A stretch of 57,987 nt of DNA, taken from Sphingomonas sp. GTDB lineage: Bacteria; Pseudomonadota; Alphaproteobacteria; Sphingomonadales; Sphingomonadaceae. The notes below the pieces were generated by a model that saw only the letters and a program-made list of their open reading frames with translations, did not search any database and was not told where the DNA came from. Shown here one piece after another: positions 22,354 through 31,656 of the stretch; position 1 is the first letter of the stretch; each line of letters starts with the position of its first letter. The stretch is taken from positions 1-57,987 of the forward strand of contig JAFIGU010000008.1 in assembly GCA_017849555.1 (NCBI GenBank). The letters are read 5' to 3'. Both the position numbers and the translations under genes were made by a program.

Positions 22354-24600
22354 GTGAACAAGCAGCTATTGAGCATCGCCATTTCAGGGATGGCGCTCGC
22401 CATCGCGCAATCCGCCGCCGCCGAACAGGCCGCGCCGGAACCCGCCGCCGCCACTGCGCCGCAGGTGCAGGACGTGATCGTCACCGCGCAGAAGCGCAGC
22501 GAAAAATTGCAGGACGTGCCGATCGCGATCACCGCGATCACCGCCGAGGCGATCCAGAACCGCCGCACGCTCGATCTGGTCGATCTGTCCAATCAGGCGC
22601 CGGGGCTGCAGATCAAGTCCGACGACAATGGCGCCAACCCGCGCATCTTCATCCGCGGCATCGGGGTCAATGATTTCAACCCCGCGACCAACAGCGCGGT
22701 CGGCATCTACGCCGACGGGGTCTACGTCGCCTCACCGCTGGCGCAACGCCTCGCCTTCTTCGATCTGCAGCAGGTCGAGGTGCTGCGCGGGCCGCAGGGG
22801 ACGCTTTACGGCCGCAACACCACCGGGGGCGCGATCAACGTCGCGAGCCGGCTGCCGGGCGACGTGCCCGAGGCGGATATCTCGGCCGAATATGGCCGGT
22901 TCAATTCGGTCAACGTGCAGGGCGGAGTCAGCGTCCCGCTGATCGCCGACAAGCTCTCGGTCCGCGTCGCCGGACTCTACCAGCGCGACGACGGCTATAC
23001 GCTCAACCGCGTCACCGGCAATCACGGCAACAATACCGATCGCTGGGCGGTCCGCGGCACGATCCATTTCACCCCCACCAGCAACGTCACCGACAATCTG
23101 GTGATCAGCACCGGGCGATCGCGCGGCGGGTCGATCTGGGCGTATAATCGCGCCCTGCTCCCCCAGACCCCGGCGGCGACCGGGCCCGACGGGCTATGCC
23201 TCCCGGCCTTCTACACCTCGGGGCAGTGCACCACGGTGATGGGCTATGCCAACACCAGCAAGAACCTCTATCAGGGCGATTACGGCTTCGAGGGGAAGGA
23301 CAAGGTCGACCTCTTCACCGTGGCGAACACGCTGACGATCGATCTCGGCCCGGCATCGATCGTCTCGGTCACCGGCTATCAGCACGCCAAGCGCAACGAT
23401 CAGGAAGACACCGACGCCAGCCCGATCCCCACGATCACCGCCAGCTATATCGCGCGGCAGAACACCTTCAGCCAGGAATTGCGGCTGCAGTCGAACGGCC
23501 ATACCCCATTGCGCTACGTGATCGGCGGCTATTACGCGCACGATTATCTCAACAACAATTCGTCATACAACGTGCTGCCGCTGCTCCAGGCGGGCGATCC
23601 GGCGTCCGAGGTGCCGCAGGGCATCGGGGTGTTCAGCTGGCCGCTGACGCAGAAGGTCGACAGCTATGCCGCATTCGGCCAGCTCGATTACGACCTCACC
23701 AGCCGGCTGACGGTGACCGGCGGGCTGCGCTATTCGGCCGATCGCAAGACCTATCATTATGTCAGCGACGCCGCCGGGCTGCCCGCGCCGATCTTCACCT
23801 ACGACAGTGAAAAGACGTTCGAATCCGTCACAGGCAAGGTCGGGCTGCAATATCGCGTCTCCGCCGACGCCAATATCTATGCCAGCTACAATCGCGGCGC
23901 GAAGAGCGGCGGTTTCTTCAGCGGGCAGGCGACCGATCCGGTGTTCATCGGCCCGTATAAGGACGAGACGGTCAACGCCTATGAGATCGGCGCCAAGACC
24001 GAGTGGCTCAACCGCACGTTGCGCGCCAACATCACGGCCTTCTACTACGACTACAAGAACTTGCAGGTCTATACCACGGTCGAGGAAGGCGCGCTGACGA
24101 TCCAGCTGTTCACCAACGCCTCGGCCGCGCGGGTCTATGGCGGCGAGCTGGAGCTGCAGGCAACCCCGACCCGCGGGCTGACCGTGTCGCTCAACACCGC
24201 TTATCTCAACGCCACCTATCGCAACTTCAAATCGGCCGGGAACGATTATTCGGGCAACACCCTGCCCTCCGCCCCCAAGATCAGCGTGCAGGGCGCGATC
24301 GACTGGCAGCATGAGACACCGCTCGGCACGATCGTCGCCAACACCAGCATGTCGTTCCGCAGCAAGGTGTTCTTCGACACCTCCAACGCCGCGCGGCTCG
24401 CCGATCAGGCGCGCGCCTTCGTCGATGCCCGGCTTGGGCTGCGCGTCGCGCACGACCGGCTGGAGATCGGCGTGTGGGGCAAGAACATCTTCAACGAGAC
24501 CAATATCTCCGACATGACCCCGATCCCGACGCTGGGCTTCGACGTATTCAGCGTCGGCCCGCCGCGCACCTACGGGCTGTATCTCAAGGCGCATTATTGA
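22354..24600 (+). CDS. TonB-dependent outer membrane receptor
   Basis: Imports a large or scarce substrate across the outer membrane. The 748 residues start with a signal peptide (MNKQLLSIAISGMALAIAQSAAA), then a TonB-box-like VQDVIVTAQKRSEKLQDVP. The plug domain includes RIFIRGIG and VEVLRGPQGTLYGRNTTGGA, followed by a 22-strand barrel ending in RTYGLYLKAHY. This subtype (VTAQKR, NTTGGAINV) is the large catabolic TBDR group of sphingomonads, not a typical siderophore receptor. It starts at GTG with a GGGAGAGG Shine-Dalgarno. It heads a probable operon with an MFS transporter, TetR regulator and two enzymes. Confidence 0.94.
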   Translation: MNKQLLSIAISGMALAIAQSAAAEQAAPEPAAATAPQVQDVIVTAQKRSEKLQDVPIAITAITAEAIQNRRTLDLVDLSNQAPGLQIKSDDNGANPRIFIRGIGVNDFNPATNSAVGIYADGVYVASPLAQRLAFFDLQQVEVLRGPQGTLYGRNTTGGAINVASRLPGDVPEADISAEYGRFNSVNVQGGVSVPLIADKLSVRVAGLYQRDDGYTLNRVTGNHGNNTDRWAVRGTIHFTPTSNVTDNLVISTGRSRGGSIWAYNRALLPQTPAATGPDGLCLPAFYTSGQCTTVMGYANTSKNLYQGDYGFEGKDKVDLFTVANTLTIDLGPASIVSVTGYQHAKRNDQEDTDASPIPTITASYIARQNTFSQELRLQSNGHTPLRYVIGGYYAHDYLNNNSSYNVLPLLQAGDPASEVPQGIGVFSWPLTQKVDSYAAFGQLDYDLTSRLTVTGGLRYSADRKTYHYVSDAAGLPAPIFTYDSEKTFESVTGKVGLQYRVSADANIYASYNRGAKSGGFFSGQATDPVFIGPYKDETVNAYEIGAKTEWLNRTLRANITAFYYDYKNLQVYTTVEEGALTIQLFTNASAARVYGGELELQATPTRGLTVSLNTAYLNATYRNFKSAGNDYSGNTLPSAPKISVQGAIDWQHETPLGTIVANTSMSFRSKVFFDTSNAARLADQARAFVDARLGLRVAHDRLEIGVWGKNIFNETNISDMTPIPTLGFDVFSVGPPRTYGLYLKAHY

Positions 24601-24640
24601 AGGCGGCTGAGGATGCGCGCGTTCCTCGCCTCGACACATC

Positions 24641-24752
24641 GTTCCTCCCCTCCCGGGAACAGGGGAGGGGTCGAGGGTGGGTTGGCCTGCGAGGCAACGA
24701 ACCACTGCCCCCCACACCAACCCACCCCCAGCCCCTTGTTCAAGGGAGGAGA
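24641..24752. repeat. dispersed palindromic repeat, family D copy 1
   Basis: Outer arms CCTCCCCTCCCGGGAACAGG and CCTTGTTCAAGGGAGG are imperfectly complementary. Inner arms GGGTGGGTTGG and CCAACCCACCC pair well. It fills the gap between the TonB receptor and the MFS gene. Copy 2 is at 29088. Confidence 0.8.
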
Positions 24753-24780
24753 GACACTGCCGCCAATCGAGACGCGCACA

Positions 24781-25959
24781 ATGACCGCGGCTGAAACCGG
24801 CGTGTGGCTCGGGCCGGCGCCGTCGGTGCGCGAGCGGGCGGCGACCTTGTTCGCCGGGGTCGCGGGGATCATGTTCGCCGGGGTCGGCCCGCTGCTGCTC
24901 GGCGCGCTCGAACATGCCGGGCGGCTGAGCGCGGCGCAGATCGGGCAGGCCGGGACGGTCGAGTTGCTGACGATGGGGCTCGCCGCCGGGCTGACCGGCG
25001 CATTGGTGGGGGCGCAGCGGCTGCGGCTGCTGACGATCTTGTGCGGCGCGCTGATGGCGCTGCTCAATGCCGCGACGATCTATTGCGACGGCTGGGTGCT
25101 GGTCGCGGTGCGCGGCGTCAACGGCGTGCCGAGCGGGGCGCTGATCTGGCTGATGACCGCGATGATCGTCCGCGCCCCGCGCCCCGAGCGCTGGGCGGCG
25201 ATCTATCTGACGGTGCAGACGCTGGCGCAATTCCTCGTCGTCGCGACGCTCGGGCCGTGGGTGGTGCGGCCCTATGGCGCCGACGGCGGCTTTGCGGTGC
25301 TCGCCGCGCTGGGCGTGCTGACCGTCTTTGCCGGCTTCGCGGTGCCGCGCGGCTTCGCGCCGCTGCCGGTCGCGGCGGACGAGCCGAGCGGGCTCCCCGC
25401 CCCACGCGGGCTCGCCGCGCTCGGCGGCGCCTTTTGCTTCAACGCCGCGATCCTTGCGGTGTGGATCTATGTCGAGCCGCTGTCGCGACAGGCCGGACAT
25501 CCCGCCGGGACCGCCGATACCGCGCTGTCGCTGTCGCTCGCCGCGCAGGTGACCGGCGGGTTGCTCGCCACCTTGCTCGCCGGGCGGATGCGCTGGCTGC
25601 CCGCGCTGCTCGCATCGCAGGTCGTGATGGCCGGGCTGATGCTGGTGTTCGCGCAATTGCCCGGCACCGGCATGTTCCTCGCCGCCTCGGCGTTGTTCGG
25701 CGGGCTGTGGATGTTCGCCGCCCCGCTGATGACCCCGTTCGTGATCGAGGCCGACCCCACCCGACGCGCCGCGGTGCTCGGCTCGGGCGCGGCGCTGCTC
25801 GGCTGCAGCAGCGGGCCGCTGCTCGCCTCGCTCGCGGTGACCGACAGCGACGTGCGCGGCTGCGCGTTGCTCGGCGGCGGGGTGATGGCGGCGGCGATCG
25901 CGATCGTCCTCGCGGTCCATTTGACTCGCCGCAGCGTAATCCTCACCGCGGCGTCATGA
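24781..25959 (+). CDS. MFS transporter
   Basis: Inner-membrane permease of 392 residues with about twelve hydrophobic segments, beginning ERAATLFAGVAGIMFAGVGP. The loop motif between TM2 and TM3 is reduced to LVGAQRLRL. It has no recognisable substrate signature. ATG 24781 lies just after the family D palindrome; the open frame upstream of it is read-through of that repeat. Being next to a TonB receptor suggests that it moves the same compound, or its periplasmic product, into the cytosol. The stop overlaps the TetR start (ATGA). Confidence 0.88.
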   Translation: MTAAETGVWLGPAPSVRERAATLFAGVAGIMFAGVGPLLLGALEHAGRLSAAQIGQAGTVELLTMGLAAGLTGALVGAQRLRLLTILCGALMALLNAATIYCDGWVLVAVRGVNGVPSGALIWLMTAMIVRAPRPERWAAIYLTVQTLAQFLVVATLGPWVVRPYGADGGFAVLAALGVLTVFAGFAVPRGFAPLPVAADEPSGLPAPRGLAALGGAFCFNAAILAVWIYVEPLSRQAGHPAGTADTALSLSLAAQVTGGLLATLLAGRMRWLPALLASQVVMAGLMLVFAQLPGTGMFLAASALFGGLWMFAAPLMTPFVIEADPTRRAAVLGSGAALLGCSSGPLLASLAVTDSDVRGCALLGGGVMAAAIAIVLAVHLTRRSVILTAAS

Positions 25960-26627
25960 CGACATCCGCCGCCACCGATCGCGCGCGCAAGCCGCGCACT
26001 CGCAAGCCGCCGCTTGCCACCAAGCTGCGCCCGCGCCAGGCACGCTCGCAGGATACGTTCGAACTGATCCTCGAAACCGCCGGGCAATTGCTCGAGCGCG
26101 TCGGGTTCGAGCAGCTCACCACCAATCTGATCTGCGAGGCGGCGGGGCTCTCGCCGCCCGCGCTCTATCGCTATTTCCCCAACAAATACGCCGTGCTCAA
26201 GGAATTGGGCGACCGGCTGATGCGCGCGCAGGATGACGAGGTGATCGCCTGGGCCGACGCCGGCGGACTGACCGGCGACACCTTCGAGGAACGGCTGGCC
26301 AAGACGCTGGCGATCCACGAGCGGATGGTGGCGATCCAGCGCGAATTTCCCGGCGGCTCGGCAATCGGCCGCGCGTTGCGCGCGGTGCCGGTGCTGCAGG
26401 ACCTGCGCTTCCGCTCGCGCGACATGGTGGCGGGACATTTCTTCCGCCACATGCGCGAAATCTACCCCAATACCGATCCGCGTCGGCTCGAAGTGGTGAC
26501 GCGGATGACGGTCGAGCTGAGCTACGCGGCGATGGAAATGGTGGTCGAGGAACCCGATCGCGACGCCGATATCATCAACAGAGAAGTGTGCCTGCTGTTC
26601 GCGCATTATTTCGCGAGCTTCAGCTAG
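25956..26627 (+). CDS. TetR-family transcriptional regulator
   Basis: DNA-binding repressor of 223 residues. A basic N-terminal tail (RARKPRTRKPP) precedes the helix-turn-helix: RSQDTFELILETAGQLLERV, then LICEAAGLSPPALYRYFPNK. The C-terminal ligand domain (90-223) is not assignable. It is coupled to the MFS gene by an ATGA overlap, so it is in the operon it probably controls. The inverted repeat at 22299-22320 is a candidate site. Confidence 0.92.
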   Translation: MTTSAATDRARKPRTRKPPLATKLRPRQARSQDTFELILETAGQLLERVGFEQLTTNLICEAAGLSPPALYRYFPNKYAVLKELGDRLMRAQDDEVIAWADAGGLTGDTFEERLAKTLAIHERMVAIQREFPGGSAIGRALRAVPVLQDLRFRSRDMVAGHFFRHMREIYPNTDPRRLEVVTRMTVELSYAAMEMVVEEPDRDADIINREVCLLFAHYFASFS

Positions 26628-26652
26628 GCGCCGCAACGAAAGAGACGGGCGG

Positions 26653-27924
26653 ATGGAATGGCATAATTGGTCGGGCAGCGTTTCCGCACAGCCGCGCACG
26701 ATCGCGCGGCCGCGGAACGAAAGCGAATTGCGCGCCGCGATCCTCGCCACCCCGCGCGTCCGCGTGCGCGGCGCCGGTCATTCGTTCATGCCCTTGTGCG
26801 AGACCGACGGCACGCTGATCGACATGAGCGATTATGATGCGCCGATCGAGATCGCCGCCGATCGCGCCAGCGCCTGGGTGCCCGCCGGTTGGAGCCTCGC
26901 GCGGCTCACCGAAACATTGTGGAAAGAGGGCGTGTCGCTGATCAATCAGGGCGACGTGAACCCGCAATCGCTCGCCGGCGCCACCGCCACCGGGACACAC
27001 GGCACCGGCAAGGATCTCGGCAGCCTTTCGACCCAGGTCATTGCGTTCGAACTGATGCTCGCCGACGGCTCGCTCGTCGTCTGCGACGCGGAGCATCACC
27101 CCGATCTGTTTCAGGCGCAGCGGCTGTCGCTCGGGCTGTTCGGGGTCGCGACCCGCATCCGCATCAACGTGCTGCCCGCTTATTATCTCGAGGAACGCGT
27201 CGAGGCGCGGCCGCTGGGCGAGATGGCGGAGCGCTGGCAGGAGCTCGCCGCCGCGACGCGCCATTTCGAATTCTTCGTCTTTCCCTATGCCGATACGGTG
27301 ATCTTCAAGAGCCTTCACCCGATCGCGGGCGAGGACGAGATGCCGCACTCGACCGATATCGACGAACGCCCGTTCCGCGTCGCGTGCGAATTGGGCCGCA
27401 AAGCCAATTTCCTCATCCCGCCGCTCCAGCGGCTGATGATGCGGCTGAGCAGCAAGCCCTCGCGCCGCGTCGGCCCGGCGTGGCAGATCTTCCCCGGCGA
27501 GCGCACGATCCGTTTCGAGGAAATGGAATATGAACTGCCCCGCGCCGACGGGATCCCGACGCTGCTCGAAGCGATCGGCTATATCCGGCGCAAGAAGCTC
27601 CCCGTCGCCTTCCCGTTCGAATTCCGGCTGGTCGCGGGGGACGATATCTGGATGTCGCCGTTCAACCGCGGCGTGGGATCGTCGATCTCCTTCCACCAAT
27701 ATGCACGGATGCCGTGGCGCGCGCTGTTCGCCGAGATCGAGCCGGTGCTGCGCGGCGCCAACGGGCGGCCGCATTGGGCCAAGCGCCACACGCTCGGACC
27801 CGATCAGGTCCACGCGCTTTATCCGAAGACCGGCGATTTCCTGAAGGTCCGCGCCGAGGTCGATCCGGCGGGCAAGTTCGTCAACGCCGATCTCGCGCGG
27901 CTGTTCGGCATCGAGAGGAAGTGA
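26653..27924 (+). CDS. aldonolactone oxidase-like FAD oxidoreductase (VAO family)
   Basis: 423-residue flavoenzyme of the D-arabinono-/L-gulono-1,4-lactone oxidase group. The FAD domain includes RVRGAGHSFMPLC (His43, position used for covalent 8-alpha-histidyl FAD in this family) and SLAGATATGTHGTGKDLG. The C-terminal ALO domain holds HWAKRH (374-379), the HWxK catalytic motif. The likely reaction is O2-dependent oxidation of a lactone or polyol. The substrate is unknown; bacterial relatives include alditol and xylitol oxidases. No signal peptide, so cytosolic. It begins 25 bases after TetR and is followed 4 bases later by the DSD1 gene. Confidence 0.85.
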   Translation: MEWHNWSGSVSAQPRTIARPRNESELRAAILATPRVRVRGAGHSFMPLCETDGTLIDMSDYDAPIEIAADRASAWVPAGWSLARLTETLWKEGVSLINQGDVNPQSLAGATATGTHGTGKDLGSLSTQVIAFELMLADGSLVVCDAEHHPDLFQAQRLSLGLFGVATRIRINVLPAYYLEERVEARPLGEMAERWQELAAATRHFEFFVFPYADTVIFKSLHPIAGEDEMPHSTDIDERPFRVACELGRKANFLIPPLQRLMMRLSSKPSRRVGPAWQIFPGERTIRFEEMEYELPRADGIPTLLEAIGYIRRKKLPVAFPFEFRLVAGDDIWMSPFNRGVGSSISFHQYARMPWRALFAEIEPVLRGANGRPHWAKRHTLGPDQVHALYPKTGDFLKVRAEVDPAGKFVNADLARLFGIERK

Positions 27925-27928
27925 CGTC

Positions 27929-29074
27929 ATGACCGACGAGGAACTCCACCGCCATCTGGTCGGCCGACAGGGATCGCGGCGCGATCTCAACACCCCGGTG
28001 CTGGTGATCGACCGCGACGCGCTCGATCGCAACATCGCGCGGATGGCCGAGTTCGCCGCCGCCAACGGGCTGAAATTGCGCCCCCATTCCAAGACCCACA
28101 AGAGCGCCGACGTCGCGCGGCGCCAGATCGCCGCCGGCGCGGTCGGGCAATGCTGCGCCAAATTGGGCGAGGCCGAGGCGCTGGCCGATGCCGGGATCGC
28201 CGGGCTGCTGATCACCTCTCCGGTGATATCGACTCCCGCGATCGAGCGGCTCGTCGCGCTCAACGAACGCGCCGAAGGGCTGATGTGCGTCGCGGACAAC
28301 CCGCACGGCGCGCGCGCGATCGCTGCGGCGGTGGCGGCGCGAGGGGCGCGCCCGCTGACCTTACTGATCGATGTCGATCCCGGAATCCACCGCACCGGGG
28401 TCGCCTCACCCGAGGCGGCGGTCGAGCTGTATCGCACGATCGCTGCCGAGCCGATGCTGCGTTACGGCGGGGTGCAATATTATTGCGGGTCGCAGCAGCA
28501 TATCGAGAGCTTCGCCGAGCGCGCGGCGGCGATGCACGACCGCGCCGCCTATCTCCGCAGCGTCATCGCCGCGCTCGAGGCGGCGGGGGGCAAGCCGCCG
28601 ATCGTCTCGGGCGGCGGCACCGGCACCCACCGGATCGACGCGACGCTCGATCTGTTCACCGAGCTTCAGGTCGGCTCGTACATCTTCATGGACGATCAAT
28701 ATCGCGTCTGCGCGCTGACCCCGGAAGACGGCGACATCCCCTATGAGACCGCCTTGCTGGTCGACACCCGCGTGATCAGCGCCAATTCGCCGGGGCTGGT
28801 GACGGTCGATGCCGGGATCAAATCGCTCGCCACCGACGCCAAGCCGCCGCTGATCAACGCCGGCGCGGCGGAAGGGACGGTCTATTTCTTCATGGGCGAC
28901 GAACAGGGGGCGTTGGTCCACCCCGCGGGGGATCTGCCGGCGCTCGACACGATCGTCTCGCTCAACGCGCCGCATTGCGACCCGACGGTCAACCTCTACG
29001 ATACCTATCATGTCGTGAGCGGGAATACGCTGGTCGATCTCTGGCCGGTGACGGCGCGCGGGCGATCGCGCTGA
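27929..29074 (+). CDS. DSD1-family PLP-dependent enzyme (D-threonine aldolase / D-serine dehydratase-like)
   Basis: 381-residue fold-type-III PLP enzyme. The PLP Lys is in LRPHSKTHKSA (Lys55). The barrel motif GGGTGTHRIDATLDLFTELQ binds the cofactor phosphate. The C-terminal metal pair lies in SLNAPHCDPTVNLYD (His and Cys). Family members are metal-dependent D-threonine aldolases, 3-hydroxy-D-aspartate aldolases or D-serine dehydratases; sequence alone does not decide between these. It is closely coupled to the lactone-oxidase-like gene, which suggests that one pathway handles a beta-hydroxy amino acid or its product. Confidence 0.87.
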   Translation: MTDEELHRHLVGRQGSRRDLNTPVLVIDRDALDRNIARMAEFAAANGLKLRPHSKTHKSADVARRQIAAGAVGQCCAKLGEAEALADAGIAGLLITSPVISTPAIERLVALNERAEGLMCVADNPHGARAIAAAVAARGARPLTLLIDVDPGIHRTGVASPEAAVELYRTIAAEPMLRYGGVQYYCGSQQHIESFAERAAAMHDRAAYLRSVIAALEAAGGKPPIVSGGGTGTHRIDATLDLFTELQVGSYIFMDDQYRVCALTPEDGDIPYETALLVDTRVISANSPGLVTVDAGIKSLATDAKPPLINAGAAEGTVYFFMGDEQGALVHPAGDLPALDTIVSLNAPHCDPTVNLYDTYHVVSGNTLVDLWPVTARGRSR

Positions 29075-29087
29075 TTTTTCCCCTGTT

Positions 29088-29201
29088 ACTCCCCTCCCTT
29101 GAACAAGGGAGGGGGCGGTGGTGGGTTGGCCGGCGAGGAAGCGGACCGATAACCCCCACACCCACCCACCCCAGCCCCTTCCTTCGCCAGGGAGGGGAGT
29201 G
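29088..29201. repeat. dispersed palindromic repeat, family D copy 2
   Basis: Outer arms TCCCTTGAACAAGGGAGGGG and CTTCGCCAGGGAGGGGAG, inner arms GGTGGTGGGTTGG and CCCACCCACC. It begins 14 bases after the DSD1 stop and separates that operon from the TolC operon. Confidence 0.8.
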
Positions 29202-29267
29202 GAAGGACGAAATCGCCCTTTACACGCGCGAAGCGATCGGGCTCACTTCGCCCCGCAATAGCGGGGG

Positions 29268-30641
29268 ATGCGGTTGATGCGCCTGTTGCGATGGTCGTTG
29301 CTGTGCGCCGCCACCTTCGCCGCGCCCGCCGTCGCCCAGACCAACGCCCCGCTGACGCTCGATTTCAACGCCGCGCAGCAACGCCTGCTCCAGCGTTCCG
29401 ACGCGATCGAAGCCTCCGCCGCCGCGCTGCGCGGCAAACAGGCGCAGGAAGGCGCCACCCGCACGCTCGGCCGCCCCGATGTCGATCTCGAGGCGCAATT
29501 GCTCGAATATCAGAAGACGCTCTACCTCCCGCTCGGCTCGCTCGCGCCGGTGGCGGAATCGTTCGGCATCCGCGATCCGCTCCGCTTCCGGCAGGAGCGC
29601 ACCAGCAGTCGCCCGATCGTCACCGCGACCCTCCCGCTCTACGCCGGCGGGCAGATTTCCGGCACGCAGGCCGGCGCGCGGGCGCAGGTCGCGCAGGCCA
29701 AGGCCGATCGCGACATTGCGGTCGACAATGCGCTCGTCCAGCTCGTCCAGGCCTATTACGGCCAGCAGCTCGCCGAACGCGCGCTCGGCATCCGCCGCGA
29801 CGTGCTCGACGGACTCAACCGCCACGTCGCCGATGCCGCCAAGCTGCAGCAGGAACGCTTCATCAGCCGCGCGCAATATCTCCAGGCGGAGGTCGCGCGC
29901 GACGATGCGGCGCGTGAATATGAGAAAGCGATTTCCGATCTCGCCACCGCCAATGCCGCGCTCGCCGGGATGCTGCGCGCGCCCGACGGGGTCCACCCGC
30001 TGAGCCCGCTCGGGGTCAATTCGCGCCCGCTCGAACCGCTCGACACGTTCAAGGCCGCCGCGCTCGATGCCCACCCCCAGCTCGCGCGGCTCAAGGCGCT
30101 GGAGGATCAGGCGCGCGCCGGGGTGACGATCCAGCAATCGAAGCTGCGCCCGACGATCTACGGCTTCGGCCAGTATAATTTCGATACGCGCAATTCCTTG
30201 CTCACCGATCCCGACTGGTCGGTGGGGGTCGGCGTCAAATACAAATTGATGTCGGGCGCCGGCCGCCGCCAGCAGGTCGATGCCGCGCGCGAAACGGTGG
30301 CGCAGACCGAAGCGGGGCTGCGCGAGGCGCGCACCCAGCTCGAAATCGGCGTGACCAAGGCATGGGGCGAGGTGGAGGCAGCGCGCAAACGCTTCAAACT
30401 GCTCGACAGCGCGCAAGCCTCGGCGGCGGAGAATCTTAAGCTCCAGACGCTCTCCTATCGCGAGCAGCAGGCGACCTCGCTCGATGTCGTCGACGCCCAG
30501 CTCGGGCTCGGCCGCGCACGGATTCAGCGCGCGCAGGCGGCCAACGATTATGTCCAGGCGCTCGCGCAATTGCTCAGCATGAGCGGCCAGATGGACCGCA
30601 TGCCCGATTATCTCGCGCGGATGGATGAGGTGATTCCATGA
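29268..30641 (+). CDS. TolC-family outer membrane channel protein
   Basis: 457-residue outer membrane factor. A signal peptide (MRLMRLLRWSLLCAATFAAPAVA) is followed by two long helical hairpin repeats, for example LPLYAGGQISGTQAGARAQV and SYREQQATSLDVVDAQLGLG. No lipobox is present, unlike the other outer membrane factor in this window. It is first gene of a four-gene export operon; its stop overlaps the HlyD start (ATGA). Confidence 0.92.
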   Translation: MRLMRLLRWSLLCAATFAAPAVAQTNAPLTLDFNAAQQRLLQRSDAIEASAAALRGKQAQEGATRTLGRPDVDLEAQLLEYQKTLYLPLGSLAPVAESFGIRDPLRFRQERTSSRPIVTATLPLYAGGQISGTQAGARAQVAQAKADRDIAVDNALVQLVQAYYGQQLAERALGIRRDVLDGLNRHVADAAKLQQERFISRAQYLQAEVARDDAAREYEKAISDLATANAALAGMLRAPDGVHPLSPLGVNSRPLEPLDTFKAAALDAHPQLARLKALEDQARAGVTIQQSKLRPTIYGFGQYNFDTRNSLLTDPDWSVGVGVKYKLMSGAGRRQQVDAARETVAQTEAGLREARTQLEIGVTKAWGEVEAARKRFKLLDSAQASAAENLKLQTLSYREQQATSLDVVDAQLGLGRARIQRAQAANDYVQALAQLLSMSGQMDRMPDYLARMDEVIP

Positions 30642-31651
30642 CCGATACCGCGATCGACGAAGCCCCGTCCCCCGCCCGGCGCAAGCTGACGCGGCCGATC
30701 GCGGCGATCGTGGTCGTCGCCTTGCTCGCGCTGGGGCTATGGCTCGCCTATCGCCCCGCGCCGGGGCAGATTCAGGGCATGGTCGATGCGCGCGAGATGC
30801 GCATCACGAGCAAGGTCACCGCGCGGATCGCGGCTTTCCATGTCGAGGAGGGCCAGCAGGTCAAGGCCGGGCAATTGCTCTATACGCTCGACAGCCCCGA
30901 AGTCGCCGCCAAGTCCGAACAGGCCGGCGGCGCGCTGGCGGCGGCGCAGGCGGTGGAGAGCAAGGCCGACGAAGGCGCGCGGCTCGAGGATATTCGCGCC
31001 GCCGAGGCGCAATGGCGCCGCGCCCAGGCCGCCGCCGATCTCGCGCAGACCACCGCCGCGCGCACCGATCGGCTGTTTCGGCAGGGGGTAATCGCCGGGC
31101 AGAAGGCGGACGAGGCGCGGACCAATGCCGTCGCCTCGGTCGAACAGGCCAAGGCGGCGCGCGCACAATATGATCTCGCGCTCGCCGGCGCGCGGCGGCA
31201 GGACAAGGCCGCGGCGAGCGGGCAGGTGCAGCAGGCGCGCGGCGCGGTCGCGGAGGTCAAGGCCGCCGCTGACGAGACCCGCGTGGTCGCTCCGGCCGAC
31301 GGGGAGGTCGGCAAGCGCCTCGCCCAGCCCGGCGAATTGGTGCCGCAGGGTTTTCCGGTATTCATGCTCACCGATACCGCGCATCCCTGGGTGACGCTCA
31401 ACGTGCGCGAGGATCAGCTCCACGGGCTTGCGCGCGGCAAGGAGCTGGAGGGGACGGTCCCCGCGCTCGCCGACCGTCGCGTGCGGTTTCGCGTGATCTA
31501 CACGGCGCCGGCGGGCGATTTCGCCACCTGGCGCGCGACGCGGCAATCGAGCGGGTTCGATATCAAGAGCTTCGAGGTGCGCGTCATCCCGGTCGCGCCG
31601 GTCGAGGGGCTGCGGCCCGGGATGACCGTGCTGTTCGACTGGCCGGCGTAG
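30638..31651 (+). CDS. HlyD-family periplasmic adaptor
   Basis: 337-residue membrane fusion protein resembling the YhiI/YbhG adaptors of ABC-2 exporters. One N-terminal anchor (about 20-38) is followed by a first lipoyl half (FHVEEGQQVKAGQLLYTLDS), a coiled-coil hairpin rich in Ala/Gln/Arg (85-195), the second half (VVAPADGEVGKRLAQPGELV) and a beta-barrel domain. It is coupled to TolC by ATGA and is 5 bases from the first permease. Confidence 0.92.
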   Translation: MTDTAIDEAPSPARRKLTRPIAAIVVVALLALGLWLAYRPAPGQIQGMVDAREMRITSKVTARIAAFHVEEGQQVKAGQLLYTLDSPEVAAKSEQAGGALAAAQAVESKADEGARLEDIRAAEAQWRRAQAAADLAQTTAARTDRLFRQGVIAGQKADEARTNAVASVEQAKAARAQYDLALAGARRQDKAAASGQVQQARGAVAEVKAAADETRVVAPADGEVGKRLAQPGELVPQGFPVFMLTDTAHPWVTLNVREDQLHGLARGKELEGTVPALADRRVRFRVIYTAPAGDFATWRATRQSSGFDIKSFEVRVIPVAPVEGLRPGMTVLFDWPA

Positions 31652-31656
31652 CCCGC

